Positions 54,374-62,101 of a DNA stretch of 64,000 nt are shown here, one piece after another. This DNA comes from Nocardia transvalensis (GTDB lineage: Bacteria > Actinomycetota > Actinomycetes > Mycobacteriales > Mycobacteriaceae): NCBI RefSeq assembly GCF_015477765.1, contig NZ_JADLQQ010000004.1, positions 124,001 through 188,000 of the forward strand, read 5' to 3'. A model generated the notes under the pieces. That model was given only the letters and a program-made list of their open reading frames with translations. It ran no database searches and was not told the DNA's origin. Position 1 is the first letter of the stretch. Each line of letters begins with the position of its first letter. Both the position numbers and the translations under genes were made by a program.

Positions 54374-55396
54374 GTGCGAACCTCGGTACGGACGATAGCC
54401 GCACTCGCGGCGGCGGCACTGCTCTGTTTCGCACCGAATGTGGCCCGCGCCGACGGCACGTCGGCACCGGGGAGCTGCCGATCCTTCCCCTTTCCGGTCC
54501 CGCAGGGACAGCTCGCCTCGACTCTGTGCCTGCCGGACGAGCCGACCGACACCGTCATGGTGCTGATGGCCGGGTCCAACTACAACGGCTTGTATTGGGA
54601 TTTCCCCTATCAGCCGGAGACCTACAATTTCCGGCGCGCGATGAACGCCGCCGGCTACGCGACCCTCGTGGTCGATCGGCTCGGCAACGGCGCCAGCACG
54701 CATCCGCCGGCCTTGACGCTGACGGCGACCGCGACGGCGAGCGCGCTGCACGACATCGTCGGCTCTCTGCGCCGCGGGCTGGCCGGTGCGCAACCGTTCG
54801 GCAAGGTCATCACCGTCGGCCATTCCCTCACCTCGGGCACCTCGGTCATCGAGGCCAGCACCCATCACGACGTCGACGGCGTTGTGCTGACCGGGTATTC
54901 GCACGTGTTGAACGTCCCCGAGGTCCTCGGCGTCATCTCCACCTATCACCGTGCCGTCGACGATCCCGTATTCGCCGGTCGCGGTTACGATCCGGGCTAT
55001 CTGACCACCCGCCCCGGCACGCGCATGCACGACTTCTATGCGCCCGCCACGGCCGACCCCGAGGTGGTCGCGTTCGACGAGCAGAACAAGGAGGTCTTCT
55101 CGCTCACCGAGTATCCCGACGGCCTGCTCTCGACCCTGCCCGGCATGTCCAGCCTCATTACGGCGCCGGTCCTCATCGTCAACGGCAGCCTGGACCGCCT
55201 CTCCTGCGGTCCGGGGTACGCGGTGTGCCGCGACGCCGCCACGCTGCACGCGGCGGAGGCGCCCTACTTCGGCCCGGCCGCGCAGCTGCGCACCTTCGTG
55301 CTGCCGGGCAGCGGACATTCGGTGAATCTGGCCCGCAACACCGGCGAGTATCAGGCGGCGGTCATCGACTGGGCGAATGCCTTCGTCGGGCGCTGA
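54374..55396 (+). CDS. secreted alpha/beta hydrolase
   Basis: A 340-residue exported hydrolase. The signal peptide (VRTSVRTIAALAAAALLCFAPNVARADG) is probably cleaved after ARA near residue 26. The alpha/beta core has the nucleophile elbow GHSLTSG (around residue 155), an acidic residue near VNGSLDRLSCGPG, and the catalytic His in LPGSGHSVNLA near the C-terminus. Four cysteines suggest disulfides. GTG 54374 with an AGGGAG site. It may hydrolyse esters or lipids outside the cell; the substrate is not predictable. Confidence 0.8.
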   Translation: MRTSVRTIAALAAAALLCFAPNVARADGTSAPGSCRSFPFPVPQGQLASTLCLPDEPTDTVMVLMAGSNYNGLYWDFPYQPETYNFRRAMNAAGYATLVVDRLGNGASTHPPALTLTATATASALHDIVGSLRRGLAGAQPFGKVITVGHSLTSGTSVIEASTHHDVDGVVLTGYSHVLNVPEVLGVISTYHRAVDDPVFAGRGYDPGYLTTRPGTRMHDFYAPATADPEVVAFDEQNKEVFSLTEYPDGLLSTLPGMSSLITAPVLIVNGSLDRLSCGPGYAVCRDAATLHAAEAPYFGPAAQLRTFVLPGSGHSVNLARNTGEYQAAVIDWANAFVGR

Positions 55397-55601
55397 CGGT
55401 CGGCCACGCGAGGGCTCGATAGCCGTGGCGTCGCCGTTGTGTAGCGAGTGAAACACTCGAATTCGCAACCGAGTTGCGCAAGTGGGACGGATGCGGGCCG
55501 CCGACGGATTATTCTGGCCCTGAAGACCGTGTGAGGTGCTGAGTGCGGTAGCCGTCAACGGGACGGCCGGTGGATCCGGCCGTCGGACACTCGAGGTGAC
55601 C

Positions 55602-56510
55602 ATGAGCGCGTCCGCCCGCTTGACACTCGACCAGTTCCGGCGAGATCTGCGCACGTTCGCCGCGCTGGCCGAGGTCGACTACGACCCCTCGGTGGTGGAT
55701 CCCGGACTGGAAGTGCTCGCCGATCTGTGGACCAGTTCCTGGATCGGCGTGCGCACCACCACCCATCCGCAGCGGCATCGGACGGTCAATGCTCGGCTGA
55801 TGACCTCCGATCCGCACGCCGACCCAGTTGCCACACTGCGGGCGGCCGGATTGCTCACCTTCAGCGGCCATCCGATGGAGCGGTTGCTGGCCGAGGTGTC
55901 CACGACGGTGCCGGTGCGCTGGGGTGTCGATCTCTCGCTCGCGGACGGCATTCAGAAGATCTGGATGGTCTTTCCCGAACTGATCTCCGTGCAGCGCATG
56001 CTCGCCTTCGAGGGCATGCCCGCGGGGGCGCGCGACCACGCAGCACACCTGTCCCGCTACGGCGGCGAAATCGGAATGATGGCACTGGATTTCGTCAGCC
56101 GCACCATGAACTGGTACTCGCAGGTGTTCCCGCCCGGGCGGCTCACGCCGGACGATATCGCGACGATCCTGGCCGGCCTCGACTTCGTCGCCGCTACCGA
56201 TGAGGAGCTGGCGGTGCTGGGGCGCACCTTCAACACCTACCGCACCTTTTCCTGGGCCTCGCCGCGGATGGAGCGCATCTGTTTTCCGGTCCGCACCGAC
56301 GCCGCCGGGTTCCCGGTGCACTTCCACCCGCTGCTCGAGCGTTTTGTCGGCGGCGCGCCCTACGCCGATCAGGGCCCACGCGGATTCGTGTTCTACGCCG
56401 CCTACGGATCGGCCGATCGGTATTACAAGGTTCAGGCCGACTACACCTCGGCGAGGCACGCGACATTTCCGGGCGGGACCGCCCCGCGCATCGAGTCGGC
56501 CCGGCGATAG
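55602..56510 (+). CDS. ABBA-type aromatic prenyltransferase (NphB/CloQ family)
   Basis: A 302-residue soluble prenyltransferase that should attach a prenyl group to an aromatic acceptor. Recalled NphB blocks can be followed along it: HADPVATLRAAGLLTFSGHP (72-91), MERLLAEVSTTVPVRWGVD, LSRYGGEIGMMALDFVSRTMN (150-170), LGRTFNTYRTFSW (206-218), MERICFPV, and YYKVQADYT (274-282). The NphB magnesium Asp (ELDFS) is replaced here (TVNARL, 61-66), so it may work without Mg2+ like CloQ. ATG 55602 has GAGGTG just upstream. No polyketide or other biosynthetic genes are adjacent. The family call rests on remembered motif similarity. Confidence 0.75.
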   Translation: MSASARLTLDQFRRDLRTFAALAEVDYDPSVVDPGLEVLADLWTSSWIGVRTTTHPQRHRTVNARLMTSDPHADPVATLRAAGLLTFSGHPMERLLAEVSTTVPVRWGVDLSLADGIQKIWMVFPELISVQRMLAFEGMPAGARDHAAHLSRYGGEIGMMALDFVSRTMNWYSQVFPPGRLTPDDIATILAGLDFVAATDEELAVLGRTFNTYRTFSWASPRMERICFPVRTDAAGFPVHFHPLLERFVGGAPYADQGPRGFVFYAAYGSADRYYKVQADYTSARHATFPGGTAPRIESARR

Positions 56511-56596
56511 CGCCTCGCGCCGACCCCGCCGGCGGGACACGCGGTGTCGTGCGCAGTAGTTTGTGCTCGAGCACATCGGCGCGACCAGGAGGCGGT

Positions 56597-57700
56597 ATGC
56601 GGCTGCATCTGCGGGGAGTGGTACTACCGGACGACGAGGTGCGCGACCTGTGGGTGCACGACGGGCTGATCTCGTTCGAGCCGGTGCGGGACGCCCAGAT
56701 GCTCTGTGGGAGTGGGTGGATCGTGCCGGGGCTGGTCGATGCCCACTGTCACGTCGGGATTCGGTACGGCGGCGGGCACGAGGACCACGCGGGCGCGGTC
56801 GCCCAGGCCGAGATCGAGCGGGATGCGGGTGCGCTGCTGCTGCGCGATGCGGGGTCGCCGATCGATACCCGGTTCATCGATGGGCGCGAGGACCTGCCGA
56901 AGATCATTCGCGCCGGCCGGCACATCGCCCGGCCCAAGCGCTACATCCGCGAACTGGGCATCGAACTCGACGACGAGCGCGACCTGCCGGAGATCGTCGC
57001 CGAGCAGGCGCGGTTCGGGGACGGGTGGGTGAAGATCGTCGGCGACTGGATCGACCGGTCCGTCGGCGATCTGCGCCCGCTGTGGAGCGAGGCGATCCTG
57101 AAGGAGGCCATCGACGCCGCCCACCGCGAGGGCGCACGGGTGACCGCGCACGTCTTCGGCGAGGACGCGCTGCCGGGCCTGATCGAGGCCGGAATCGACT
57201 GCATCGAACACGGGACCGGGCTGACCGACGAGACCATCGCGATGATGGCCCGGCACGGGACGGCCCTGGTGCCCACCCTGATCAATATCGACACCTTCCC
57301 CGACATCGCCGAGGGTGCCACGAAGAAATTCCCGGTGTACGCGGCCCACATGCGCGACCTGCACCGGCGCGTCCGCGACACCGTCGCCGCGGCCCACGCC
57401 GCAGGCATACCGATCTACACCGGCACCGACGCGGGCGGTTCCATCCGGCACGGGCGCATCGCCGACGAGATCGCGGCGCTGGCAGCAGCGGGCCTGTCCC
57501 GGCACGAGGCCCTGGCCGCAGCGTCCTGGAAGGCCCGGGAATGGCTGCGCCGCCCCGGCATCGAGCCGGGCGCCCCCGCGGATCTCGTTGTCTACGAGGA
57601 GGACCCGCGCACCGCCCGCGCTGTGCTCGACGCCCCCTCGTTCGTCGTGCTGCGCGGCCGCGTCCATCCGCGCCGCGACCCCGTCACCGGGCACCGGTGA
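56597..57700 (+). CDS. metal-dependent amidohydrolase
   Basis: A 367-residue amidohydrolase-superfamily enzyme, the apparent counterpart of Rv2915c next to ffh in M. tuberculosis. The metal site is visible as VDAHCHVG (HxH after strand 1, ~54-57), a Lys in WVKIVGD, His in TAHVFGEDAL and IEHGTGL, and the catalytic Asp in TGTDAGGS. It starts MRLHLRGVVLPDDEVRDLWV, the usual small beta-sandwich. AGGAGG precedes ATG 56597. It probably hydrolyses a cyclic amide or dipeptide-like substrate (inferred). Confidence 0.88.
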   Translation: MRLHLRGVVLPDDEVRDLWVHDGLISFEPVRDAQMLCGSGWIVPGLVDAHCHVGIRYGGGHEDHAGAVAQAEIERDAGALLLRDAGSPIDTRFIDGREDLPKIIRAGRHIARPKRYIRELGIELDDERDLPEIVAEQARFGDGWVKIVGDWIDRSVGDLRPLWSEAILKEAIDAAHREGARVTAHVFGEDALPGLIEAGIDCIEHGTGLTDETIAMMARHGTALVPTLINIDTFPDIAEGATKKFPVYAAHMRDLHRRVRDTVAAAHAAGIPIYTGTDAGGSIRHGRIADEIAALAAAGLSRHEALAAASWKAREWLRRPGIEPGAPADLVVYEEDPRTARAVLDAPSFVVLRGRVHPRRDPVTGHR

Positions 57701-57715
57701 GTGCGGTGCGCGCCG

Positions 57716-57952
57716 CTACGGGCGCGTTCGCCGGTTCTGCCGGACGGCGGTGGGGTAGGGGCGGGCCTGCATGACCAGCCATACCGAGCATCCGAAGGCT
57801 CCGCTCGCGGTGACGAGGACACCGAAGATCCAGTGGATGTGCCAGAAGGCGGCCACGACGCCGACGGCACCGCTGTTCATGCCCAGCACCTTGGCGACAC
57901 CCTCCCACCGATTCTGGTTGGTGTAGTGCTCCTGGTCTTCGATGCGGTCCAT
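57716..57952 (-). CDS. small membrane protein of unknown function
   Basis: A 78-residue protein. A hydrophilic start MDRIEDQEHYTNQNRWEGVAKVLGMNSG is followed by two membrane spans (AVGVVAAFWHIHWIFGVLVTASG and FGCSVWLVMQA, ~29-64) and a basic tail. A longer version from GTG 57991 would add a hydrophobic N-terminus. It converges on the amidohydrolase gene with a 15-base gap. Family not recognised. Confidence 0.5.
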   Translation of the reverse strand: MDRIEDQEHYTNQNRWEGVAKVLGMNSGAVGVVAAFWHIHWIFGVLVTASGAFGCSVWLVMQARPYPTAVRQNRRTRP

Positions 57953-58242
57953 CAGGAGGAGAAAGCCCAGCAGCGGCAGTCCACCGTCCACCTCTCCCCC
58001 GGGGGTGAACGGTGAGGGTAACTCGCGCAACCGTGGTCCCCAGGGGATCGACGCGGGCCGATTTCCACGCGTTGCGCACGGTCTGGCAGAATGGTCGATC
58101 GTCCTCGTCGAGGACGGTGTCAGCCCGTCTCCGGTTACGTACCGCGCGGCGGTCACAGCACCTGACGCAAAACCGGGCCCGTACGCCGTACGGGTCGCTG
58201 AATTGCGACCGTGACCAAATCACCGAAAGGCATCAACAGCAC

Positions 58243-58683
58243 ATGGCTGTCAAGATCAAGCTCACCCGGCTCGGCAAGATCCGCAACCCGCAGTACCGCA
58301 TCGTGGTGGCGGACGCCCGCACCCGTCGCGACGGCCGGGCCATCGAGGCGGTCGGCAAGTACCACCCGAAGGAGGAGCCCTCGCTGATCGAGGTGAACTC
58401 CGAGCGCGTGCAGTACTGGCTGGGCGTGGGCGCGCAGCCGACCGAGCCGGTCAAGCGCCTGCTGGAGATCACCGGCGACTGGCAGAAGTTCAAGGGTCTG
58501 CCGGGCGCCGAGGGCACCCTCAAGGTCAAGCCCGCGAAGCCCTCGAAGCTGGACCTGTTCAACGCCGCGCTGGCCGCCGCCGACAGCGAGCCGGTCGCCG
58601 AGGCCGTGACCCCGAAGAAGAAGGCCTCGAAGAAGGCCGACGAGGCTGCCGGGGCTCCGGCCGCGACCGAGGCTTCCGAGTAA
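58243..58683 (+). CDS. rpsP: 30S ribosomal protein S16
   Basis: A 146-residue S16. It starts [26 protein letters not shown] and continues [19 protein letters not shown]; the core ends near residue 95. A ~50-residue Lys/Ala/Glu-rich tail ([24 protein letters not shown]) is an extension found in actinobacteria. First gene of rpsP-khpA-rimM-trmD, as in mycobacteria. The TAA stop overlaps the khpA ATG by one base. Confidence 0.97.
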   Translation: MAVKIKLTRLGKIRNPQYRIVVADARTRRDGRAIEAVGKYHPKEEPSLIEVNSERVQYWLGVGAQPTEPVKRLLEITGDWQKFKGLPGAEGTLKVKPAKPSKLDLFNAALAAADSEPVAEAVTPKKKASKKADEAAGAPAATEASE

Positions 58684-58925
58684 TGAGCGCAGTCGTCGCC
58701 GATGCCGTCGAGCACTTGGTTCGCGGCATCGTCGCCAATCCCGATGACGTCCGCGTCGAGCTGATCACCAGTCGCCGCGGGCGCACCGTCGAGGTGCACG
58801 TGCACCCGGACGATCTGGGCAAGGTGATCGGTCGCGGCGGCCGTACCGCGACCGCGCTGCGCACCCTCGTCGCCGGTATCGGCGGCCGGGGCATCCGGGT
58901 CGACGTGGTCGACACCGATCAGTAG
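58683..58925 (+). CDS. khpA: KH-domain RNA-binding protein KhpA
   Basis: An 80-residue single KH-domain protein, counterpart of Rv2908c. The GxxG loop appears in LGKVIGRGGRTATALRTLV (49-67). KhpA pairs with KhpB in some Gram-positive bacteria to bind RNAs and affect cell division. Start ATG 58683 overlaps the rpsP stop, and its TAG is followed directly by the rimM ATG, a tight translational unit. Confidence 0.93.
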   Translation: MSAVVADAVEHLVRGIVANPDDVRVELITSRRGRTVEVHVHPDDLGKVIGRGGRTATALRTLVAGIGGRGIRVDVVDTDQ

Positions 58926-59465
58926 ATGGAACTGGTTGTCGGACGGGTCGCCAAGTCCCATGGGGTACGCGGCGAGCTCGTGGTCGAGGTGCGCACCGAC
59001 GAGCCCGAGCTGAGGTTCGCGCCCGGCTCCGTCCTGCGCGGCCGCGCGACGCGCACGAATACGACGCAGGAATACACGGTCGAGTCGGCCCGAGAGCACT
59101 CGGGTCGGCTCCTCGTGCGGCTGCACGGTATTTCCGATCGGTCCGCCGCGGATGCCTTGCGGGGCACGGTATTTCTGGTCGACACCGAGGATCTGCCGCC
59201 CTCGGAGGATCCCGACGAGTTCTACGACCACGAACTCGAGGGACTGACCGTGCAACTGGGCGACGGCACCGTGGTCGGCGTGGTCGCCGAGGTCCTGCAT
59301 TCCGCCGCGGGTGAACTGCTTTCGGTGCGTGCCGCGGAGAGTTTCGACGGCCCGGGCGGCCGCGAGATCCTGATTCCGTTCGTGACCGCGATCGTGCCGA
59401 CGGTGTCGATCGCCGAGGGCCTGATCGTCATCGATCCCCCCGAGGGGCTGCTCGACAAGGAGTGA
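58926..59465 (+). CDS. rimM: ribosome maturation factor RimM
   Basis: RimM helps assemble the head of the 30S subunit and binds S19. The 179-residue protein has the N-terminal barrel MELVVGRVAKSHGVRGELVVEVRTDEPELRFAPG and the C-terminal PRC-barrel starting FYDHELEGLTV (~100) and ending IVPTVSIAEGLIVIDPPEGLL. It follows khpA with no gap and precedes trmD by three bases. Confidence 0.95.
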   Translation: MELVVGRVAKSHGVRGELVVEVRTDEPELRFAPGSVLRGRATRTNTTQEYTVESAREHSGRLLVRLHGISDRSAADALRGTVFLVDTEDLPPSEDPDEFYDHELEGLTVQLGDGTVVGVVAEVLHSAAGELLSVRAAESFDGPGGREILIPFVTAIVPTVSIAEGLIVIDPPEGLLDKE

Positions 59466-59468
59466 GGG

Positions 59469-60185
59469 ATGAGCACCGGCGTCGACGCATCCTCCGCCGC
59501 GCTGCGGATCGATGTGGTCACGATCTTCCCCGAATACCTCGAGCCGCTGCGAACCGCCTTGCTGGGCAAGGCGATCGAGAAGGGCATCGTCGAGCTGGGC
59601 GTGCACAATCTGCGGCGCTGGACCCACGACGTGCACCAGGCCGTGGACGACGCACCCTACGGCGGCGGCCCCGGCATGGTGATGAAGCCGACCGTGTGGG
59701 GTGACGCGCTCGACGAGGTGTGCCCCGACGACGCGCTGCTGGTCGTGCCCACCCCGGCCGGAGTGCCGTTCACTCAGGCCACCGCCCAGCGCTGGTCACG
59801 CGAGAAGCACCTGGTCTTCGCCTGCGGTCGCTACGAAGGCATCGACCAGCGCGTATTCGACGATGCCGCCCGCCGCGTGCGGGTCGAAGAGGTCAGCATC
59901 GGCGACTATGTGCTCATCGGCGGCGAGGCCGCGGTGCTCGTGATGACCGAGGCCGTGGTGCGCCTCATTCCGGGCGTGCTGGGCAATCAGCAGTCCCACC
60001 AACAGGATTCGTTCTCCGACGGATTGCTCGAGGGCCCTTCCTACACCCGCCCGGTCTCCTGGCGTGGCCTCGATGTCCCGGAGATCCTGCTGTCCGGCAA
60101 TCACGCCAAGATCGAGGAATGGCGCCGCGAACAGTCCCTGGCCCGGACGAGACAGCGCCGCCCGGATCTGCTCCCGCCGGACTGA
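59469..60185 (+). CDS. trmD: tRNA (guanine(37)-N1)-methyltransferase
   Basis: TrmD methylates G37 next to the anticodon to prevent frameshifting. The 238-residue SPOUT enzyme has [14 protein letters not shown], the catalytic Asp region [22 protein letters not shown], the knot [12 protein letters not shown] (~118-129) and [16 protein letters not shown]. Three bases after rimM. In M. tuberculosis the operon continues to rplS; here a leftward DUF2306 gene follows instead. Confidence 0.97.
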   Translation: MSTGVDASSAALRIDVVTIFPEYLEPLRTALLGKAIEKGIVELGVHNLRRWTHDVHQAVDDAPYGGGPGMVMKPTVWGDALDEVCPDDALLVVPTPAGVPFTQATAQRWSREKHLVFACGRYEGIDQRVFDDAARRVRVEEVSIGDYVLIGGEAAVLVMTEAVVRLIPGVLGNQQSHQQDSFSDGLLEGPSYTRPVSWRGLDVPEILLSGNHAKIEEWRREQSLARTRQRRPDLLPPD

Positions 60186-60203
60186 TTCGACCGAAAAGGC
60201 CTG

Positions 60204-60935
60204 TCACACAACGGGTTGGTGTACCCGGCCTCGCCGGCGTCCACGCTCCACGACCCACCATTCGGCCGCCAGCAGCGCGACCGTCCAGCCGAGCCACGTG
60301 CCGATACCGGCGGTGACCTCGGTGAGGCGTTCCTCGGGCATGGTCGGTGCCGCCGTGCCCACGATGATCATGATGATCGCGGCCCAGAGGCGGTTTCCGA
60401 TGATCGAGAGGGTAAGGGCGAAACTGCGGATCATCCAGCGCCGGTGGTCGGCGTACCGGCGCTGGCGGGCCATCCGGAATCCGGCCACGGTGCAGGTCAG
60501 CCACAACAGCGCCACCATGACGTTGCTGACCCGGGCGACGGGGCCGAAGGGGGAGAAGGCGCCGATTGCCAGGGCGGTCACACCGGCGGGCAGGACGCCG
60601 CCGAACATGTAGATTCGCCCGGAGATTCGGTGTGCCCGGGGATTCCGTTGCCGGAACCACGGCCAAACCTGCAGGCAGCAGGTGATCATCGCGACCGATC
60701 CGAACAGCACGTGCGCGACCAGCAGGGGGTAGTGCGGGGCGAAGCCCTCGGGAGCCGGGACGCGGGAGCGGTCCGGATCGAAGGTCAGATAGGGCGGTAC
60801 GGAGAACGCGACGAAGGCGAATACGACGAACCCCAGGGGCATCACCCACGGCCGTCGCCACCATCGTTGGGCGCGCGGGCCCGGTGCCGTAGGGGGAGAT
60901 GGGGAGTTCGCAGGTGCGGTCGCGGTGTTCGTCAT
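60204..60935 (-). CDS. DUF2306 membrane protein
   Basis: A 243-residue protein with about six membrane helices after a ~35-residue Pro/Ala-rich cytosolic start. The family blocks are HYPLLVAHVLFGSVAMITCCLQVWPWFR, RAHRISGRIYMFGGVLPAGVTAL and YADHRRWMIRSFALTLSIIGNRLW. The histidines in LLVAHV, AHRISGR and DHRRWM are spaced as in DUF2306 proteins and may bind heme (speculation). ATG 60935 has an AAAGGG site. It is divergent from the GntR-TetR regulator gene, which probably controls it. Confidence 0.85.
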   Translation of the reverse strand: MTNTATAPANSPSPPTAPGPRAQRWWRRPWVMPLGFVVFAFVAFSVPPYLTFDPDRSRVPAPEGFAPHYPLLVAHVLFGSVAMITCCLQVWPWFRQRNPRAHRISGRIYMFGGVLPAGVTALAIGAFSPFGPVARVSNVMVALLWLTCTVAGFRMARQRRYADHRRWMIRSFALTLSIIGNRLWAAIIMIIVGTAAPTMPEERLTEVTAGIGTWLGWTVALLAAEWWVVERGRRRGRVHQPVV

Positions 60936-60950
60936 GGGGACCCTTTCGTG

Positions 60951-60976
60951 TACGTCGTATCTACGTCTACGGCGTA
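60951..60976. promoter_or_regulatory. paired TACGNCGTA palindromes
   Basis: TACGTCGTA (60951-60959) and TACGGCGTA (60968-60976), each palindromic around the middle base, lie 15-41 bases upstream of the leftward DUF2306 start. They look like half-sites of a dimeric regulator or part of the promoter. Confidence 0.4.
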
Positions 60977-61028
60977 TCGCCAATCATGGCTTGAATCCGA
61001 TGTTTTCAGCGAGTGTGAGCAACGAATT

Positions 61029-61052
61029 GGTGCACTAGAGAACTAGTGCACC
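61029..61052. promoter_or_regulatory. perfect operator before the GntR-TetR gene
   Basis: GGTGCACTAG (61029-61038) and CTAGTGCACC (61043-61052) are perfect 10-bp arms around AGAA, ending 10 bases before ATG 61063 of the regulator and 93 bases upstream of the DUF2306 start. This is the classic layout of an autoregulated divergent pair. Confidence 0.75.
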
Positions 61053-61062
61053 CTGAGGCACA

Positions 61063-62013
61063 ATGAAGCCCATGGAGATTCCCGGCCATCCGCTCGAACC
61101 GCCGTATCAGCGGATCGCCTCCGAGATCCGCCATCGCATCGAGACAGGCAGTCTGCAGCCCGGCGACCTCGTGCCGTCCACCCGGCAGCTCACCCGTCGC
61201 TACGGCGTGGCGATGGCCACCGCCACCAAGGCCCTGTCGCTCCTGCAGCGGGATGGCCTGGTCGAACCGGTGGCCGGAGTCGGGACCGTGGTCCGGCTGC
61301 GAACGGCCGCCAGCTCCGCCCCCCGCCCGGTCCGACCCGCCCGGCCCACGGTGGCGGATCAGCGGCCACATCGTGAGGCGATCGTGCGCACCGGAATCGA
61401 CATCGCCGACGCCGAGGGGCTGCGCGCGGTATCGATGCGCCGAATCGGCGCCGAACTCGGGGTCGGGGCCATGGCGCTGTACCGGCACGTCGCGAACAAG
61501 GAAGAGCTGTCGGCGCTCATGGCCGATGCCGTCTTCGGTGAGCAACCGCTGCCCGAACCGGGCCCGACGGACTGGCTCGCCCGGCTGGAGTTTCTCGCGC
61601 GTCACCGATGGCGCATGTGCCGCCGCCACCCGTGGGTGGCCGGTCTGGCCGCGTCGCTGGTCGACCCGCCGCTGTTGCCGAACGCCATCGCACAGGTCGA
61701 GTGGTCGCTCGTGGGGGCCCGTGAACTCGGTCTCGAACCGATCGCGGTGGCCAGGGCCATGATCACGGTGGCGGGTTACGTCACCGGTATCGCGGTCAGC
61801 TGGGCCACCGAGAGCCGTTCGGCCGGCGAGCCCGACGGCTTCCGGCGCGTCTCCGACGCCGCGGCCGTCGACGCGGTGTTCGGCTCGGGCCGGTTCCCGC
61901 TGGTCGCGGAATTGGAGGTCGACGACGAAGACCTGAACGACCTGGACGCGATGTTCGAGTTCGGGCTGCGCCGTCAACTCGACGGTCTCGCCGCCTACCT
62001 GGGCCGTCGCTGA
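61063..62013 (+). CDS. GntR-TetR fusion transcriptional regulator
   Basis: A 316-residue regulator with two DNA-binding modules. Residues ~10-80 form a GntR winged helix (PPYQRIASEIRHRIETGSLQPGDLVPSTRQLTRRYGVAMATATKALSLLQRDGLVEP). A linker (80-98) leads to a TetR-type helix-turn-helix (~100-150, AVSMRRIGAELGVGAMALYRHVANKEELSALMADAVFG) and a TetR C-terminal ligand/dimer domain. Actinobacteria use this architecture for drug or metabolite sensing. ATG 61063; ATG 61072 is in frame. It faces the DUF2306 gene across a 127-base gap with a perfect palindrome. Confidence 0.88.
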   Translation: MKPMEIPGHPLEPPYQRIASEIRHRIETGSLQPGDLVPSTRQLTRRYGVAMATATKALSLLQRDGLVEPVAGVGTVVRLRTAASSAPRPVRPARPTVADQRPHREAIVRTGIDIADAEGLRAVSMRRIGAELGVGAMALYRHVANKEELSALMADAVFGEQPLPEPGPTDWLARLEFLARHRWRMCRRHPWVAGLAASLVDPPLLPNAIAQVEWSLVGARELGLEPIAVARAMITVAGYVTGIAVSWATESRSAGEPDGFRRVSDAAAVDAVFGSGRFPLVAELEVDDEDLNDLDAMFEFGLRRQLDGLAAYLGRR

Positions 62014-62101
62014 TCCACCGGTGTCGGAAATACCTGCAGCCGTGCCGGTTCGACGCGCCACCTTGCCGGTTTGTCGGGGGAACTCTGTAGTGTCTGCGGG
62101 C

